Below, one piece after another: positions 24,212-35,520 of a stretch of 64,000 nt of DNA. The position numbers and the translations under genes are program-made. Positions within the stretch are counted from its first letter, which is position 1. Each line of letters begins with the position of its first letter. This DNA is from Reticulitermes speratus (lineage: Eukaryota > Arthropoda > Insecta > Blattodea > Rhinotermitidae), in the NCBI GenBank assembly GCA_021186555.1, contig JAJKFL010000011.1, positions 4,346,501 through 4,410,500 of the forward strand. Direction: 5' to 3'. The notes below the pieces were generated by a model. That model was given only the letters and a program-made list of their open reading frames with translations. It ran no database searches and was not told the DNA's origin.

Positions 24212-26106
24212 GCATATTCTAAAGCAAATGTCAAAACCAATGGTGGAGATATTCACATAGGTTTACAGCATAAGCTTGTAATTTTTTTGGTTCAAGAAAT
24301 CTGACGTGCCTATTCAATGTCTGCATCCCTAAAATCGTTAATTAATTTGAGAAATTATCACATTCACAATAAAAATATTCAATTTAAATAACTGTTCTCC
24401 ACTGCGTATCAGCTCTGGGAATCTACCAATGAACAACTGTGCTTCTCTTCCCAAAATTCACTCCCAAGTTTTGTGCATTTATTAATGAATTTATGATAGG
24501 CGAAGAAGTCGCCAAATTATGTTAACCTATGAAAATTATCTAACAAAACACACTAACATAAAGTAAAATATTAAATTTCGCGCTCTGTGGCCGAAGTTTG
24601 TGTGAGCTGTTATTATGATATGGTTGGCAAACGCTCGATCTTACTCGCGCCAACTTCAGTTGTTACGAAATCGCATGAATAGTGGGTGGTGTTCAGTTAG
24701 TGTAAGAAAATACATGAAGATGGGCTCGTGGGCACCTTGCATTACTTACTATTGTTGTGTGGTACCTATGGCACTGCTAAATATAACCCTCAACTTCAAA
24801 CACTGCCTATAACCGCAAATTACAACCCAAACTTCGGTAATATAAATATTTTTGTTTCACTTCAGTATCACCCAACAGAACATAAAATAATCCAGAACCA
24901 TTCCATGTCACAAATTAGAATGCTCAAAACAATGAGAGAATTGACTCAGCTAATCGAAAAAACAAAATTTGCTATTCAGTGAATAATTAAAACAGAAACA
25001 CCAGTGTTAGAGTTTAAATGTAACATGGTTTTAATATAATTCATAACATGCAGTTTGGATATTACTTGATATTGTACATGTATTTTCATACTTTATGGCT
25101 TCATTTCACTTCTGCATAACCACATGGGATCCAGTCTTAGCAGAAATGGCACTGTTAAGATAGTGATTTCATCGACTGACTGAAATGGCTGCTTACAACC
25201 GGAATATACGTATCAGAAAAAACAGAGGTACACAGTTTGTACTTACTCAACACACGCTTGTCTACATTTAGGCACAACCCAAAGGGGTGGCTCAGTTAAA
25301 AAAAAAATAGTTTTGTAGATGTTCCCACATGAATCCAACAATATCACCACCACCACCACATTGTGATGAGCTACACAAGCATTCTTTTATTCTGTCAGCT
25401 TCAAACAAGGCACCTTCAGTACAGAGCAAAAAAGCAAATCTTTCAAACCCACATATTCACTAAGCTGACCTCTAGCGATTGTGTTGTGGTTGAGTGGATG
25501 TGAAGTGATGGTGTAGTGGTGGGGTGGAGGTTTAGTGATGGATCTTCTATAAATAGGGTCTGAAGCTGGGGACTACACTGAACAAAATCAAGACAGGATA
25601 TGGCTGCAGACTCAGGCTCTGTAAAAACACAGTCTACCACACCCAGAGTGGCTAGGGACTTCTCAAGTTAGTACAGAAAATTGGACTCAAGTCTGAATAC
25701 AACAAAGTCTCCATTCAGATTACTGAATGGTTCCTTCTTTCAGCTCTGTTCGTCCACAGTTCTATTTGAGCACCTTCACTAGAAAGGTCTAGTTACAGCA
25801 CTCTGTCAGGACAAAAAAGGGGAAGTAATGTCACTTCTGAAACATTTACTCTATCAAGTAAAATCCCGCCCTAAAGTACATAATGTTGTCATGGTTTACA
25901 AAAAATGATTTACTAATAAAATGCTATCAATTTCCATTTACAGGCAGCTCAACACTCGCTCCCATTTATTAGTGGAGCTTAAGAATGACTGGATTTATAC
26001 TTCTAAAGCCCTAAATGACATTCCTGGCATGGTGCTTAATTAATCAATCACAAGGCACTTCTATCTGTTCCTTTCATTTTAAGCTGTCTAAATACAATAT
26101 GTGGTA
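24212..26106. other. Unassigned intergenic sequence
   Basis: AT-rich sequence with short unconvincing ORFs (24615-24982, 25443-25640) and a degenerate 10-bp-like repeat near 25470-25540 (tggatgtgaagtgatgg). No gene or element is recognised. Confidence 0.3.
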
Positions 26107-26208
26107 TTTATTTCATACCAACTTATGCACACAATCTTATAGTATTATTAGTTTATTTCACCCTATACGTATTTCAGCGATTGTGTGCCTAAGTTGGTAT
26201 GAAATAAA
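26107..26208. repeat. Inverted repeat with a decayed motif inside
   Basis: Arms of 30 bp (tttatttcataccaactta... and its complement ending gaaataaa) flank 42 bp. Inside, the minus strand reads GCTGAAATACGTATAGGG, which looks like the 3' half of the hammerhead-like motif (GCCGAAAC-ATATGTAGGG). Downstream at 26228 is atgcacggtaaat. It is a relic of the same element family. Confidence 0.55.
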
Positions 26209-26699
26209 CACTTCCAATTGTGATAAGATGCACGGTAAATACAATGTGAACAGTATGTGGTAGTTAACGTATTATATCACTGGTGCTAGTAATATTATCT
26301 TTGATTTTCACGTCAATTTTTGATACTCTATGCTGTCAGTTGAATTCAATTTTGGTGCCTTTCAGTCCTATGTAACGCCTACTTCACTACAAAAACAGGT
26401 AATGAATTGTATGCATAGTGAAACATATCTGGCATATCCACATTCGACCATTTGTCCCCAAACTGTAAAATGTATGGGAAAAGTGTTCTGAACACGAAAT
26501 ATTTCTTCTGCTTTACAACATTTGTCCGAAACAACTTTGCTCCACTTCCTCATTGCTACACCACTAAGACTTCTGACTGTCTACAACTCATTTGATTGTG
26601 CAGTTTACTTGGTATAGGTGACTCAAAATAGAAGGCTGGTGCAGCAAAAACACAGCAGACAATATAAAATAATGGGACTGCATAAAGACTGATTTTTAA

Positions 26700-28690
26700 C
26701 TCCAATTCATAAAAGTTTAAAAATATATTTATTCAACATAATCTACAACAAGACTGAACAAGCATACAAAAGGGCAGAAATACACATCAAAGGTAATTCA
26801 CAGCTCATATTGCTAATATGTGTGCCAACAGTTGTAGGGGCTCAGGAACTTTCTTGCAAGAAATCCAGACTTTTAATATCTGTGGCAGTTACATCACAGC
26901 TTCATATATCAAGTTCCTGAAGGTGCTCGAGCAGTCATATTATGAAGCGCACACGCAATGAGTAAACTTATTTTTCCAGAATGACAGTGACCTGTCGTCA
27001 ATGCATCTCTATGTGTTGTGCTTGCGTGGCATCACAACTCACACAGGATATGTTAACACAGCCACAGATACAATAACCCGACTGTAAAATTTTTACATAA
27101 ACGGCTCCAAAATGGAGCTGAAATTCTTGGATTTTTAAGTTAAATTTATTCCGCCTTCATGTCATACATTCTTTGTAGCTGTCTGGACATATGCATGACA
27201 TGAATAGAGTGATGATTCAACAAATAAACTGACTTAAACTTTATGTCAAGTGTGGAATGATTACAGAGTTTAAGACGCACCTGCAGTTATGAATTTCATA
27301 TAAACACATTAACAAGCCCTCCCATTGACAGACTAACTACATGACAATGAGCTGACAGTATCTAACAAGCTTGATGGCTGAATGACAAACTAATTACCAG
27401 TAACTAACTACCAGTCTTACTGATTAAATAGCTTACTAACTAAACAACTAATCAGATTACTCAGATTCTACCTTAACATGCCACAGCAACCCATGTACCC
27501 AGGAAACCACAAACTCCTAAAGAACCAACGATTCATCACCATTAAACCTCCTGTCATTTTCTGGACTACTGATGACACCCAGTCTCCATACTAGGTGAAA
27601 TAAAAAAAGGGGACTTTTGCCAAATTACAAACATCACTCCAACACCACATAACACACTTTTAATTAAACCAAACTTCTGTGATTACGCAAATATTCACAA
27701 GTTAAGCAGAAATATTTAAGGCTATTACATAAGTTGCAGCAAATTTGTCTTCAACCACATTGTCAACTTTAGGCCACATCAATGACAAAAGACACACACC
27801 ATGACAGCATGGTGATGTAAAAACCATATGATCTTGACCTTTTCAGGAAGGAATGTATGCTAATAATGCTACCATTTATTACCAACACACACACTGTACA
27901 GTCTAACCACTTCCTGACTGTACCTTATTTACTGCATGTACCACACACTCAATACGCACTTTGCAAGCTCTCTGATATACAGTTTAAGAAAGATTCTTGA
28001 GAGTTGGCTTGGTATGTAGCACAAGTGAATGCACAGAAAGTAACTAGGATTGATGGTCATTTAAAATAATGGCCTTGTACATCACTATACAAAATAGGTA
28101 ATGCCCTACTTGAAGATATTACCCTGTCACTGCCCATAAAAAAGGAAACCTCAACTACAGGTAGCTTCACATAAAGCTGACAACGTTCAGCAGGATGTAG
28201 CATATTTGTGCAGTGCCTGATATCAGACCTATGTGACATTTAAAATAAGAGTCTTTGCTTTACCTGATAGAATTTTTACTTTACGTGTAATGGATTGCAA
28301 ATGGAGAATCCGTTTTCAAAGCGTTTCTTTGAATAGCCTCACATAATCATAAGCACATAATAACTGCAATTTAAAATTCCAGTTATTTTAAATATTAATG
28401 CCAATATTAACACCAATCCACTTCCTGGTATATCTGTTCTATCCATTATTTTCAATTAACACACTTTCAAAATAATGAAGCAATATTTTCTCCCACATGT
28501 TTATAGCCACTCTGTAGATTACACTATGTCCTAACCCAAAATATAACAATCCAAATCCTCACCCATGTGAGAAACCAAAATCTCATTAAGTTGCCTAATC
28601 TATAAAAGGTGTAAAAGAAATCTGTGGCAATCAAAGGTGAAATTTCTGAAAAAAGTAAAAATTTGTGAATTTAGAACTTGAAAATGTGAC
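26700..28690 (-). other. Possible 3'UTR of an unidentified minus-strand gene
   Basis: No transposon is recognised over about 2 kb, unusual in this window. A TTTATT near 26727 would be an AATAAA signal on the minus strand. This is inference from the absence of repeats and from the candidate exons to the right. Confidence 0.2.
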
Positions 28691-28701
28691 TAACATTATT
28701 A

Positions 28702-28842
28702 CGGAGGCCATAAACTGCTATCACTTGCTATTCTGCCCTTTTGCATGATCCTGTCATATTCACTGTCAATCTCAAACAGCACCAAAATATGGCACCAGTG
28801 GAAGACAGCTTGAGCCAGTACTTCACCATCGAACCTTTACTC
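28702..28842 (-). CDS. Possible terminal coding exon, unknown protein
   Basis: On the minus strand a frame reads RFDGEVLAQAVFHWCHILV... through EYDRIMQKGRIASDS to SLWPP and a TAA at 28704-28702. The composition looks protein-like. A TAA in the same frame directly precedes it (GAG TAA AGG), with agtaaag/gttcg as a possible but weak acceptor, so it may also be a broken gene (LEELFE precedes the stop). I do not recognise the family. Confidence 0.25.
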
Positions 28843-29179
28843 AAACAGTTCCTCCAGACAGCAGCACCATTTAGTGCATAAGCATAATTTAATTCCATCA
28901 AGTTTAACATTTGGTATAAATGTAGATTAGGATGAATGTCAGTCCAGATGTGCTTACTGTGCTCTACAGTTTATGAGCCTCAACTCCTTCAATCTCCAAT
29001 ACAGAGTCATTGTTTACATCAGATAGTAAGTTAGATTTGCATGTAAAGTAAGTAATCAGAGACTTTACACACAGGAAACAAACAGATAATCAGATCACAA
29101 CCTTCCATAACAACACAATTCAAACTCAAACAGGCAGTATGAAGCTGTTTATTCTGATCCCAGAACCCCGTCCACTTAC

Positions 29180-29257
29180 CTGACAAAGTGAAGACGATAT
29201 ACGGTGTACAGCATCACATATTCTGACGCAAGGAACCATCAAAGACTGTGCCACCAT
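29180..29257 (-). CDS. Possible internal exon, unknown gene
   Basis: A 78-nt segment is bounded by a strong acceptor (tttcttgcag) and a strong donor (gtaagtgg) on the minus strand. Only phase 0 is open: MVAQSLMVPCVRICDAVHR then ISSSLCQ. The signals are convincing, but the protein is unknown and neighbours are uncertain. Confidence 0.3.
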
Positions 29258-29604
29258 CTGCAAGAAACACAATTTACACTCATAATTGTATACTGTAATA
29301 TTTCAAGATTCTGGCATAAAATAGCACTTGATCTGCATGACAAGTGGATACAGAGCCTTGGAAAAAACATGCACACAGTGGACAGTCCACCCCTGATTTC
29401 AGGAAGTAGTTGTTCTGTTCACCTTTCAAAGTTTTATCCAAACATAAAACAAACATTTTACAATTGTACAATACACATGCTGCAGCTATGCAGTGCATCA
29501 GTCTGCCACCATTATACAATAATGCTCTGTACAGTTCTTCAATTCGCAGTAAAACAGAATACCAGTCACAGTAGTAATGGACATAGGCATAACTTGAGGG
29601 GGGA

Positions 29605-30240
29605 GGAGGCATTTGCCCCCCCCCCCCCAATACTTTTTCTACCTAACAAATTTTTCATTTTGCTACTGAATTGAAGAGAGGCAAATAAAAAAAAATTGGA
29701 TTGATAGTGGGGGAACAGGGTGTATGTACATTAAGTACTGGTTCAAACCAATCTTCCCCCTCTTTCTAACTTGACTTCCCCATAAATTGAAGTTCCTAAT
29801 ACCCACGTATCTTACAGAAATATGTTGTGAGACTGTGGAATGGATTTATCTGGGCCAGAACAGGGACCAGTGGAGAGCTCTTGTGATCACAGTGATGTAC
29901 TGTTAAATATTCTAACAAAATAAACTTACAGTTGGTAAATATTCAAATGTAGGAGAGCACTATGTACTGAGTACAGAGTACTCTTCTGCATAGTGCACAT
30001 CAAATATATAGTGCAGGGACCCAATCCAAATTAGGATTGAAGATGTCCACAAATAGATATTTGCATGCAAAAGTACAACACACACAATGCAATGGAAGAC
30101 TTCAAATACAAAGAATAGTTCTAACAATTTTTAGCTTTCACTGTAGATTGTTAACTGGTCAGTCATATTTGTAGGTTACTGTTATCCTGTACATAGTTTT
30201 TAAACTCATATGTTTTATATATTGACATCCAGAACTGATT
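29605..30240. other. Unassigned sequence with a G/C homopolymer edge
   Basis: The G-rich/C-run at 29598-29629 (gaggggggaggaggc, then a 14-C run) is a low-complexity patch. The rest shows no gene or recognised repeat. Confidence 0.3.
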
Positions 30241-30251
30241 TATATACAAGT

Positions 30252-30289
30252 CTCTCTGAAGATGGCTCTTCAACCAAAACATGTAGGAG
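30252..30289 (+). ncRNA. Hammerhead-like motif
   Basis: The order is CTCT, CTGAAGA, T, GG-loop-CC, AAAAC, AT, GTA, GGAG. Stem I CTCT/GGAG can form with one G-T pair. Stem II is reduced to two pairs and GAAA is AAAA, so this is a decayed copy. An ATGCACGGT box lies downstream in inverse orientation near 30330-30345. Confidence 0.4.
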
Positions 30290-30358
30290 TATTTTGCTTG
30301 TTGGGCAACACTAAACTTAACATTGTATTCACCGTGCATTCTTAATCAAGATATTTTA

Positions 30359-30451
30359 AATAAACACCACCTAATGCACATAAACTTTATAGGGGAATTT
30401 TAAGAATAAACTATTGTGAATAAAGTTTATGTGCATTAGTTGGTGTTTATT
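30359..30451. repeat. Inverted repeat with 31-bp arms
   Basis: Arms 30359-30389 and 30421-30451 (aataaacaccacctaatgc and its complement with two differences). The right arm contains gtgcattagttggtgttt, shared in form with 54464-54487 and 33732-33745. It is the fold-back end of the ribozyme-bearing element. Confidence 0.65.
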
Positions 30452-31135
30452 GAAAAGATGTAGGAGTATATTTTGTGATAACACATTTACATATTTACCA
30501 ACTCCACATGCATTTTGTTGGAATTATATAACAATATCTTTAATGTATGGAATATGAATAACATTAAGATTAAACAGTAGTGCACATTCAGGTTCAATAA
30601 AATGTGGAGAATTTCTTGACTAACTGACAAACTTCTCAAGGAGGGCTCTGAATTTACTGTCATGTGGTAATTTTAGAACACATTAAAGACAGCAATGTGC
30701 AGCATTTACACAAGCAGAACTGTATACAGGTTGGATGTCTGTATATAGTGTATAAAGATCTCTACAGTGCACTGAGGTCAGCATTAAAGGGTTAATCTAC
30801 TAATAAGAAGTCAGCATCACACTCCAGTCACTTTAACCCTGAGAAATGAGCACACTACATGTAAGTCAAGAGGCCAGGTGAGCACCACAGCCATTTTGGG
30901 TACTGTGGCAAAGAAAAATTCTTGCCTTTGCAAGGAATCAAATGTATGTCATTACAAGCTACGGGTCATTACAAGCTAAGGGTTTTTAAGTGGGGATTAA
31001 ATAGAAATAAGGGCTGTGAAGTGAATTAAATTCTTGGGGGATATAATTATCATGTACTTTGGTCTCACTTTATACTGAGGATGTTCTAACGCATTGAGAT
31101 TATTTAATATGTGGGTGTGTTTTTTTTTTCCTTTT

Positions 31136-31243
31136 ATTGTGTATGAGTGTTTTTGTAAGGTGTGGATGTTTTTGTAAGGTGTAGATGTTTTTGTAAGGTG
31201 TGGATGCCTTTGTGAGGTGTGGATGTTTTTGTAAGGTGTGTAT
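31136..31243 (+). repeat. ~21-bp tandem repeat
   Basis: About five copies of tttttgtaaggtgtggatg, followed by TG-rich low-complexity sequence to 31340. Confidence 0.8.
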
Positions 31244-31340
31244 GGTGTTCTACTGTGTGTACTTGTATTTACTGTATGTATTTTGTTTTGTAATTGTGTA
31301 TAGTTTGTTTTGTATTGTTATTTTTATGTATATTATATGT

Positions 31341-31705
31341 CAATTTGTATTGTGTGTACTAGTGTAAGGACTACTGCCGCCGGGTGAAAACATTTGTATT
31401 GTGTGTACTAGTGTAAGGACTACTGCCACCGGGTGAAAACATTTGTATTGTGTGTACTGTGTAAGGACTACTGCCACCGGGTGAAAACATTTGTATTGTG
31501 TGTACTAGTGTAAGGACTACTGCCACCGGGTGAAAACATTTGTATTGTGTGTCCTAGTGTAAGGACTACTGCCACTGGGTGAAAACATTTGTATTGTGTG
31601 TACTAGTGTAAGGACTACTGCCACCGGGTGAAAACATTTGTATTGTGTGTACTAGTGTAAGGACTACTGCCACCGGGTGAAAACATTTGTATTGTGTGTA
31701 CTAGT
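31341..31705 (+). repeat. 49-bp minisatellite, left part
   Basis: About 7.4 copies of a unit containing gtgtactagtgtaaggac and tactgccaccgggtgaaaac, nearly identical. One copy lacks an ag pair near 31460. Confidence 0.9.
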
Positions 31706-32360
31706 TATAACCGGCCGACTCTCTCCTACTCAGTCAGTAGAGCAAACTCTTTGTTTCAGGGAATATAAGTGGTCCAAGTGATAAAAATTGCTAATTGAAA
31801 TCGAATACATATTCTTTACTATTATTATTTGTTTAAGTACAACAGAGTCTTGTTTGATCTTTATGAACACGGCACTGAACCACCCGTGTCTGAAGCTAGG
31901 ACGCTACTCTTGGCTTGGGCACGCACTCTCTAGCACCCTGGTTCGAAATTCATCCCCCTTGGATTTTCCTACTTCTTCCCATTGGCTGGCTCTGGCCTAC
32001 TTCTGTAATCTAAAAATCTGCCTGTGTGGACCCTGTCGCATCCCTAACGAACCAACTGGATTTTTCTGTAGTCAACACCCACATGTTGAAATATGAGGGT
32101 CAAAATCTGTCAGAGTCTCGAATTTCTAAAACTCTGGAGTTTGCTAAAATCCCATTAATTTTGACAGTGACAAAGTGCGACAAGTACTGGCCCCCCTTCG
32201 CTTTGCCCTGCCTGTCCACTGTCCACACTTCTGGCGTCCAGAAGTTACTACTGACCTACCATGTCCTGTTTTAACAAAATCCCCCAAACCAAACTAACTA
32301 CTCACGCTTGCAATCAAATATAAATTTTAAATATCAAAATTAATAAGTGCAACGATTACA
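31706..32360. mobile_element. 655-bp insertion inside the minisatellite
   Basis: The minisatellite is interrupted in the middle of ctagtgtaagg and resumes at tagtgtaagg, so the insert is flanked by the 4-bp direct repeat TAGT (31702-31705, 32361-32364). The insert begins tataaccggccgac and ends aacgattaca. A solo LTR is possible from size and 4-bp duplication, but the ends are not the canonical TG...CA and no family was recognised. ORFs inside (31788-32274) show no conserved domain. Confidence 0.65.
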
Positions 32361-32590
32361 TAGTGTAAGGACTACTGCCACCGGGTGAAAACATTTGTAT
32401 TGTGTGTATTAGTGTAAGGACTACTGCCACCAGGTGAAAACATTTGTATTGTGTGTACTAGTGTAAGGACTACTGCCACCGGGTGAAAACATTTGTATTG
32501 TGTGTACTAGTGTAAGGACTACTGCCACCGGGTGAAAACATTTGTATTGTGTGTACTAGTGTAAGGACTACTGCCACCGGGTGAAAGCCC
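32361..32590 (+). repeat. 49-bp minisatellite, right part
   Basis: About 4.7 further copies of the same unit, in register with the left part. It ends at gggtgaaagccc. An AAT microsatellite follows at 32602-32635. Confidence 0.9.
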
Positions 32591-32711
32591 AATTGCAGTA
32601 AAAAAATAATAATAATAATAATAATATAATAATAACAACAACACAAACAGCACCTATGCACAGTCAATTCACTGACTGAGTTACTTTGCTAACTACAGAA
32701 ATACAACTCAC

Positions 32712-32780
32712 CATTGGTTCAAATTTATCCATCTCCTCTCACAGGTGGCCAAAGCTCATTCTCAAGGAACGCGTCAGGAA
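32712..32780 (-). CDS. Possible first coding exon, unknown gene
   Basis: The segment lies between an acceptor (attcttattgcag) and a donor (gtgagttg) on the minus strand. It contains gagATGG at 32732, giving MDKFEPM up to the donor in phase 0. It could start a gene whose later exons are the candidates at 29180 and 28702, which are compatible in phase 0 at the first junction only. Very tentative. Confidence 0.18.
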
Positions 32781-33212
32781 CTGCAATAAGAATATTCCCC
32801 CACTTACTTCATTACCAGTAAATGCTGGCCAATCTAAAACTATGTCCATAGTATGGCATGATGAAATATGGCCATATGCACCACATTTTAACCTAATACT
32901 TCTCTCTTTAAATTCACTAGCAGCACCAATGTACAGTATGCACTATGGCAATTACAACCAACCATCGTGTAGATAAGACACAAATAAAATGGCCATGATA
33001 TTATAAAGATGTGCCACAAACTGGCAATGAATTTGCAAGACAGCTTTCCAATTAACTGACTCAGAGTACACACAAGTACTTTACTGGCCGTCAAAAAAAT
33101 CACACACAATTGTACAGTAAAAAATGTAAAGCAAAAGTGCAGGATATGGTGCGAGTTTACCTATGCCCAAAAATAAAACACAAATGAAACTATGGCCATC
33201 GCAGACAATTTC

Positions 33213-33355
33213 CTTCCCAAAATGTCCAGATGGCTCTGGATATTGGGAATCTTTCCCAGGGAAAAAGTGGTCTGGACATGAAGTTAATCACTCACCTCCA
33301 CCTAGTGCCACAATTAAGAATGAGTGGAGCTATACCTCTACTCCCCCTACGAGAT
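33213..33355 (+). mobile_element. Partial SINE, family B
   Basis: It shares gatggctctgg, aagtggtctggacatgaag, tcactcacctccacctagtgcc and gaatgagtgg with the longer copies at 43232 and 57843, but the tRNA-like head is missing. Confidence 0.65.
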
Positions 33356-33660
33356 CGACTATATGACTGTATACACGGCCCACAGCCAGTAAAACCCTTT
33401 AAAAAAACTTTTATATGTATATTTTAGTCGTCTAGGTCGAGTCATGTAACAGCATTTGTATGTGATAATTTCTACTGTGTTATGTGAAGTGTCAGCTTAC
33501 ATCACTGACTTAGACACACTGTGTTGATTACTCTTAACGTTTGGTTTTGTGACTGTGGGCATCAATTCATTTTAATGTTGTGAGCGGCGTGTGTGCTTTC
33601 ATTATAATGCCGAGTATGTGTGTATCTGCATGCCAGGGATGTTTGTGATTCTTTGATGCA

Positions 33661-33703
33661 CCCCCTGAGGATGGCACCTTGATTGCCGAAACGTATGTAG
33701 GGG
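33661..33703 (+). ncRNA. Hammerhead-like motif, well preserved
   Basis: The order is CCCC, CTGAGGA, T, GGCA-CCTTGAT-TGCC, GAAAC, GTAT, GTA, GGGG. Stem I is four G-C pairs, extended by A33660-T33704. Stem II is four pairs. A and C of GAAAC can pair with G and T of GTA to form a minimal stem III. All core positions fit a type I hammerhead except the extra T before stem II. The predicted cut would follow A33699. An atgcacggt box follows at 33764. Confidence 0.55.
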
Positions 33704-34127
33704 TTACAAATATACTTTGTTAATAATTCTTGTGCATTGGTTGGACTTAAACTTATGAAAGAATGCACGGTACATATAATATAAAATATTACTTGTATGT
33801 TAGACACATACAATCCTCACCTTTTTATAGCGACAGTGACCAACACAGTTTAAACACACCATACGTTACTGGCTCTCCTCTCATTGGTTTTATCCAAACG
33901 ACGCTCCTGTATCTGACACTCACAGATAATAACTTTAACAGATACCAAACTCCGTGGAAATGTAAAACTACACCACCAAATGCGGCGCCTACGTGCGTCA
34001 TTGTAGCCGGAATGGCTCACTGGTAGTTGGTACAGCACGGTCCTGGTGGTAACGTACAGAACTATGTAGCAGGATATCGGCAAAGAAGCCTCCTGCTTTC
34101 CATACTCCCCACTCCATTTACAATGAC

Positions 34128-35517
34128 TAACTAACAAACTAACTCCATGGAGCAGAGTCCTTCTTGAGAAGCTAGCAGGTCGTCAGCTAGTCAAGAAATT
34201 CCCCGCGTTTTATGGAACCCGAAGGTTCATTGCCGCACTCACAAGAGCCCGCCACCTGGCCCTATCCTGAGCCATATCAATCCAGTCCATGCCCCCCCAA
34301 CCCACTTCTTGAAGATCCATTTTAACATTATCCTCCCATCTACGCCTGGGTCTTCCAAGTGGTCTCCTTCCCTCAGGTCTCCCCACCAAAACCCTGTATG
34401 CATCTCTCCCCTCACCCATACGTGCTACATGCCCCGCCCACCTCATTCTTCTCGATTTGATCACTCGAATAATATTTGGTGATGAGTACAGATCATTAAG
34501 TTCCTCGTTATGTAGTCTTCTCCACTCCCCTGTTACCCCGTCCCTCTTAGGCCCAAATATCCTCCTCAGCACCCTATTCTCGAACACCCTCAGCCTATGT
34601 TCCTCCCTCAGTGTGAGAGACCAAGTCTCACACCCATACAAAACAACAGGCAAAATTATAGTTCTGTATATCTTAATCTTTGTATTTTTGGATAGCAAAG
34701 TGGAAGACAGAAGATCCTGCACCAAATGATAACAAGCACCCCCCAATTTCAATCTGCTCTTAATTTCTTCCTGAATGGAATTTTGATTTGTTAGGGTTGT
34801 TCCCAAATATTTGAACTGTTCCACCCTTTCAAAGGATTTATTATCTAACTTTATGTTGTGATTTTGTCCTGCATTCTGATTGCGAGACATGACCATGTAC
34901 TTAGTTTTCTCAGCATTTACTTCTAGACCAATCTCCTTACTAGCGACTACTAAAGCTTCTGTGTTTTTCTTTATAGCATGTACGCTTCCGCCCAATATAA
35001 TTCTTAATAGCAAATGTGTCAGACAAATGTTTGCCTACCCGGACTCTGCTATAGGTTTCATTTAGACACATTTTTACTAGCCTTACTAGTTTCATAGGGA
35101 TACCAAATTCAATGAGAATATTATACAAGACCTCCCTCCTAACTGAATCACAGGCTTTCTTGATGTCTATAAATATCTGATGCACTGCCTCATTGTATTC
35201 CCATTTTTTCTCAAGTATTTGACGAATGCAGAATATATGAACAGTAGTCGACCTGTTACGTCTAAATCCACACTGATGCTCCCCAATAATTTTGTCTGCA
35301 CACAGAGTTAACTTTAACAGAAGGATGTTGGATGAAATTTTGTATGTAGTTGATAAAAGTGATATGCTTTGATAATTACTGCAGTTTGTTTTATCATCCT
35401 TCTTATAAATAGGTGCAATGATTGTCTCCTTCCACTGCTGAGACAATTCTTCCTGCTTTAATCAGTTCTGCTGGAATTTGATCAATATCTGGTGATCTGT
35501 GCCTTTTTAACTTTTCA
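34128..35517 (-). pseudogene. LINE copy with two internal deletions
   Basis: The minus strand carries a reverse-transcriptase-like ORF in two overlapping frames (35446-34940 and 35013-34210). Visible are RHRSPDIDQIPAELIKAG near 35500, GFRRNRSTT near 35240, palm motif A IFIDIKKACDSVRRE near 35165, [18 protein letters not shown] near 34680 and [10 protein letters not shown] near 34340. The catalytic palm motif C (YADD type) is absent: text passes from SDTFAI to GGSVHAIKKN, implying a deletion, and an earlier one follows ELIKAG. It cannot encode an active enzyme. The 5' end abuts the 143-bp satellite at about 35517. The 3' end has the AGTTAGTTTGTTAGTTAGT-like tail. Confidence 0.85.
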
Positions 35518-35520
35518 ACA

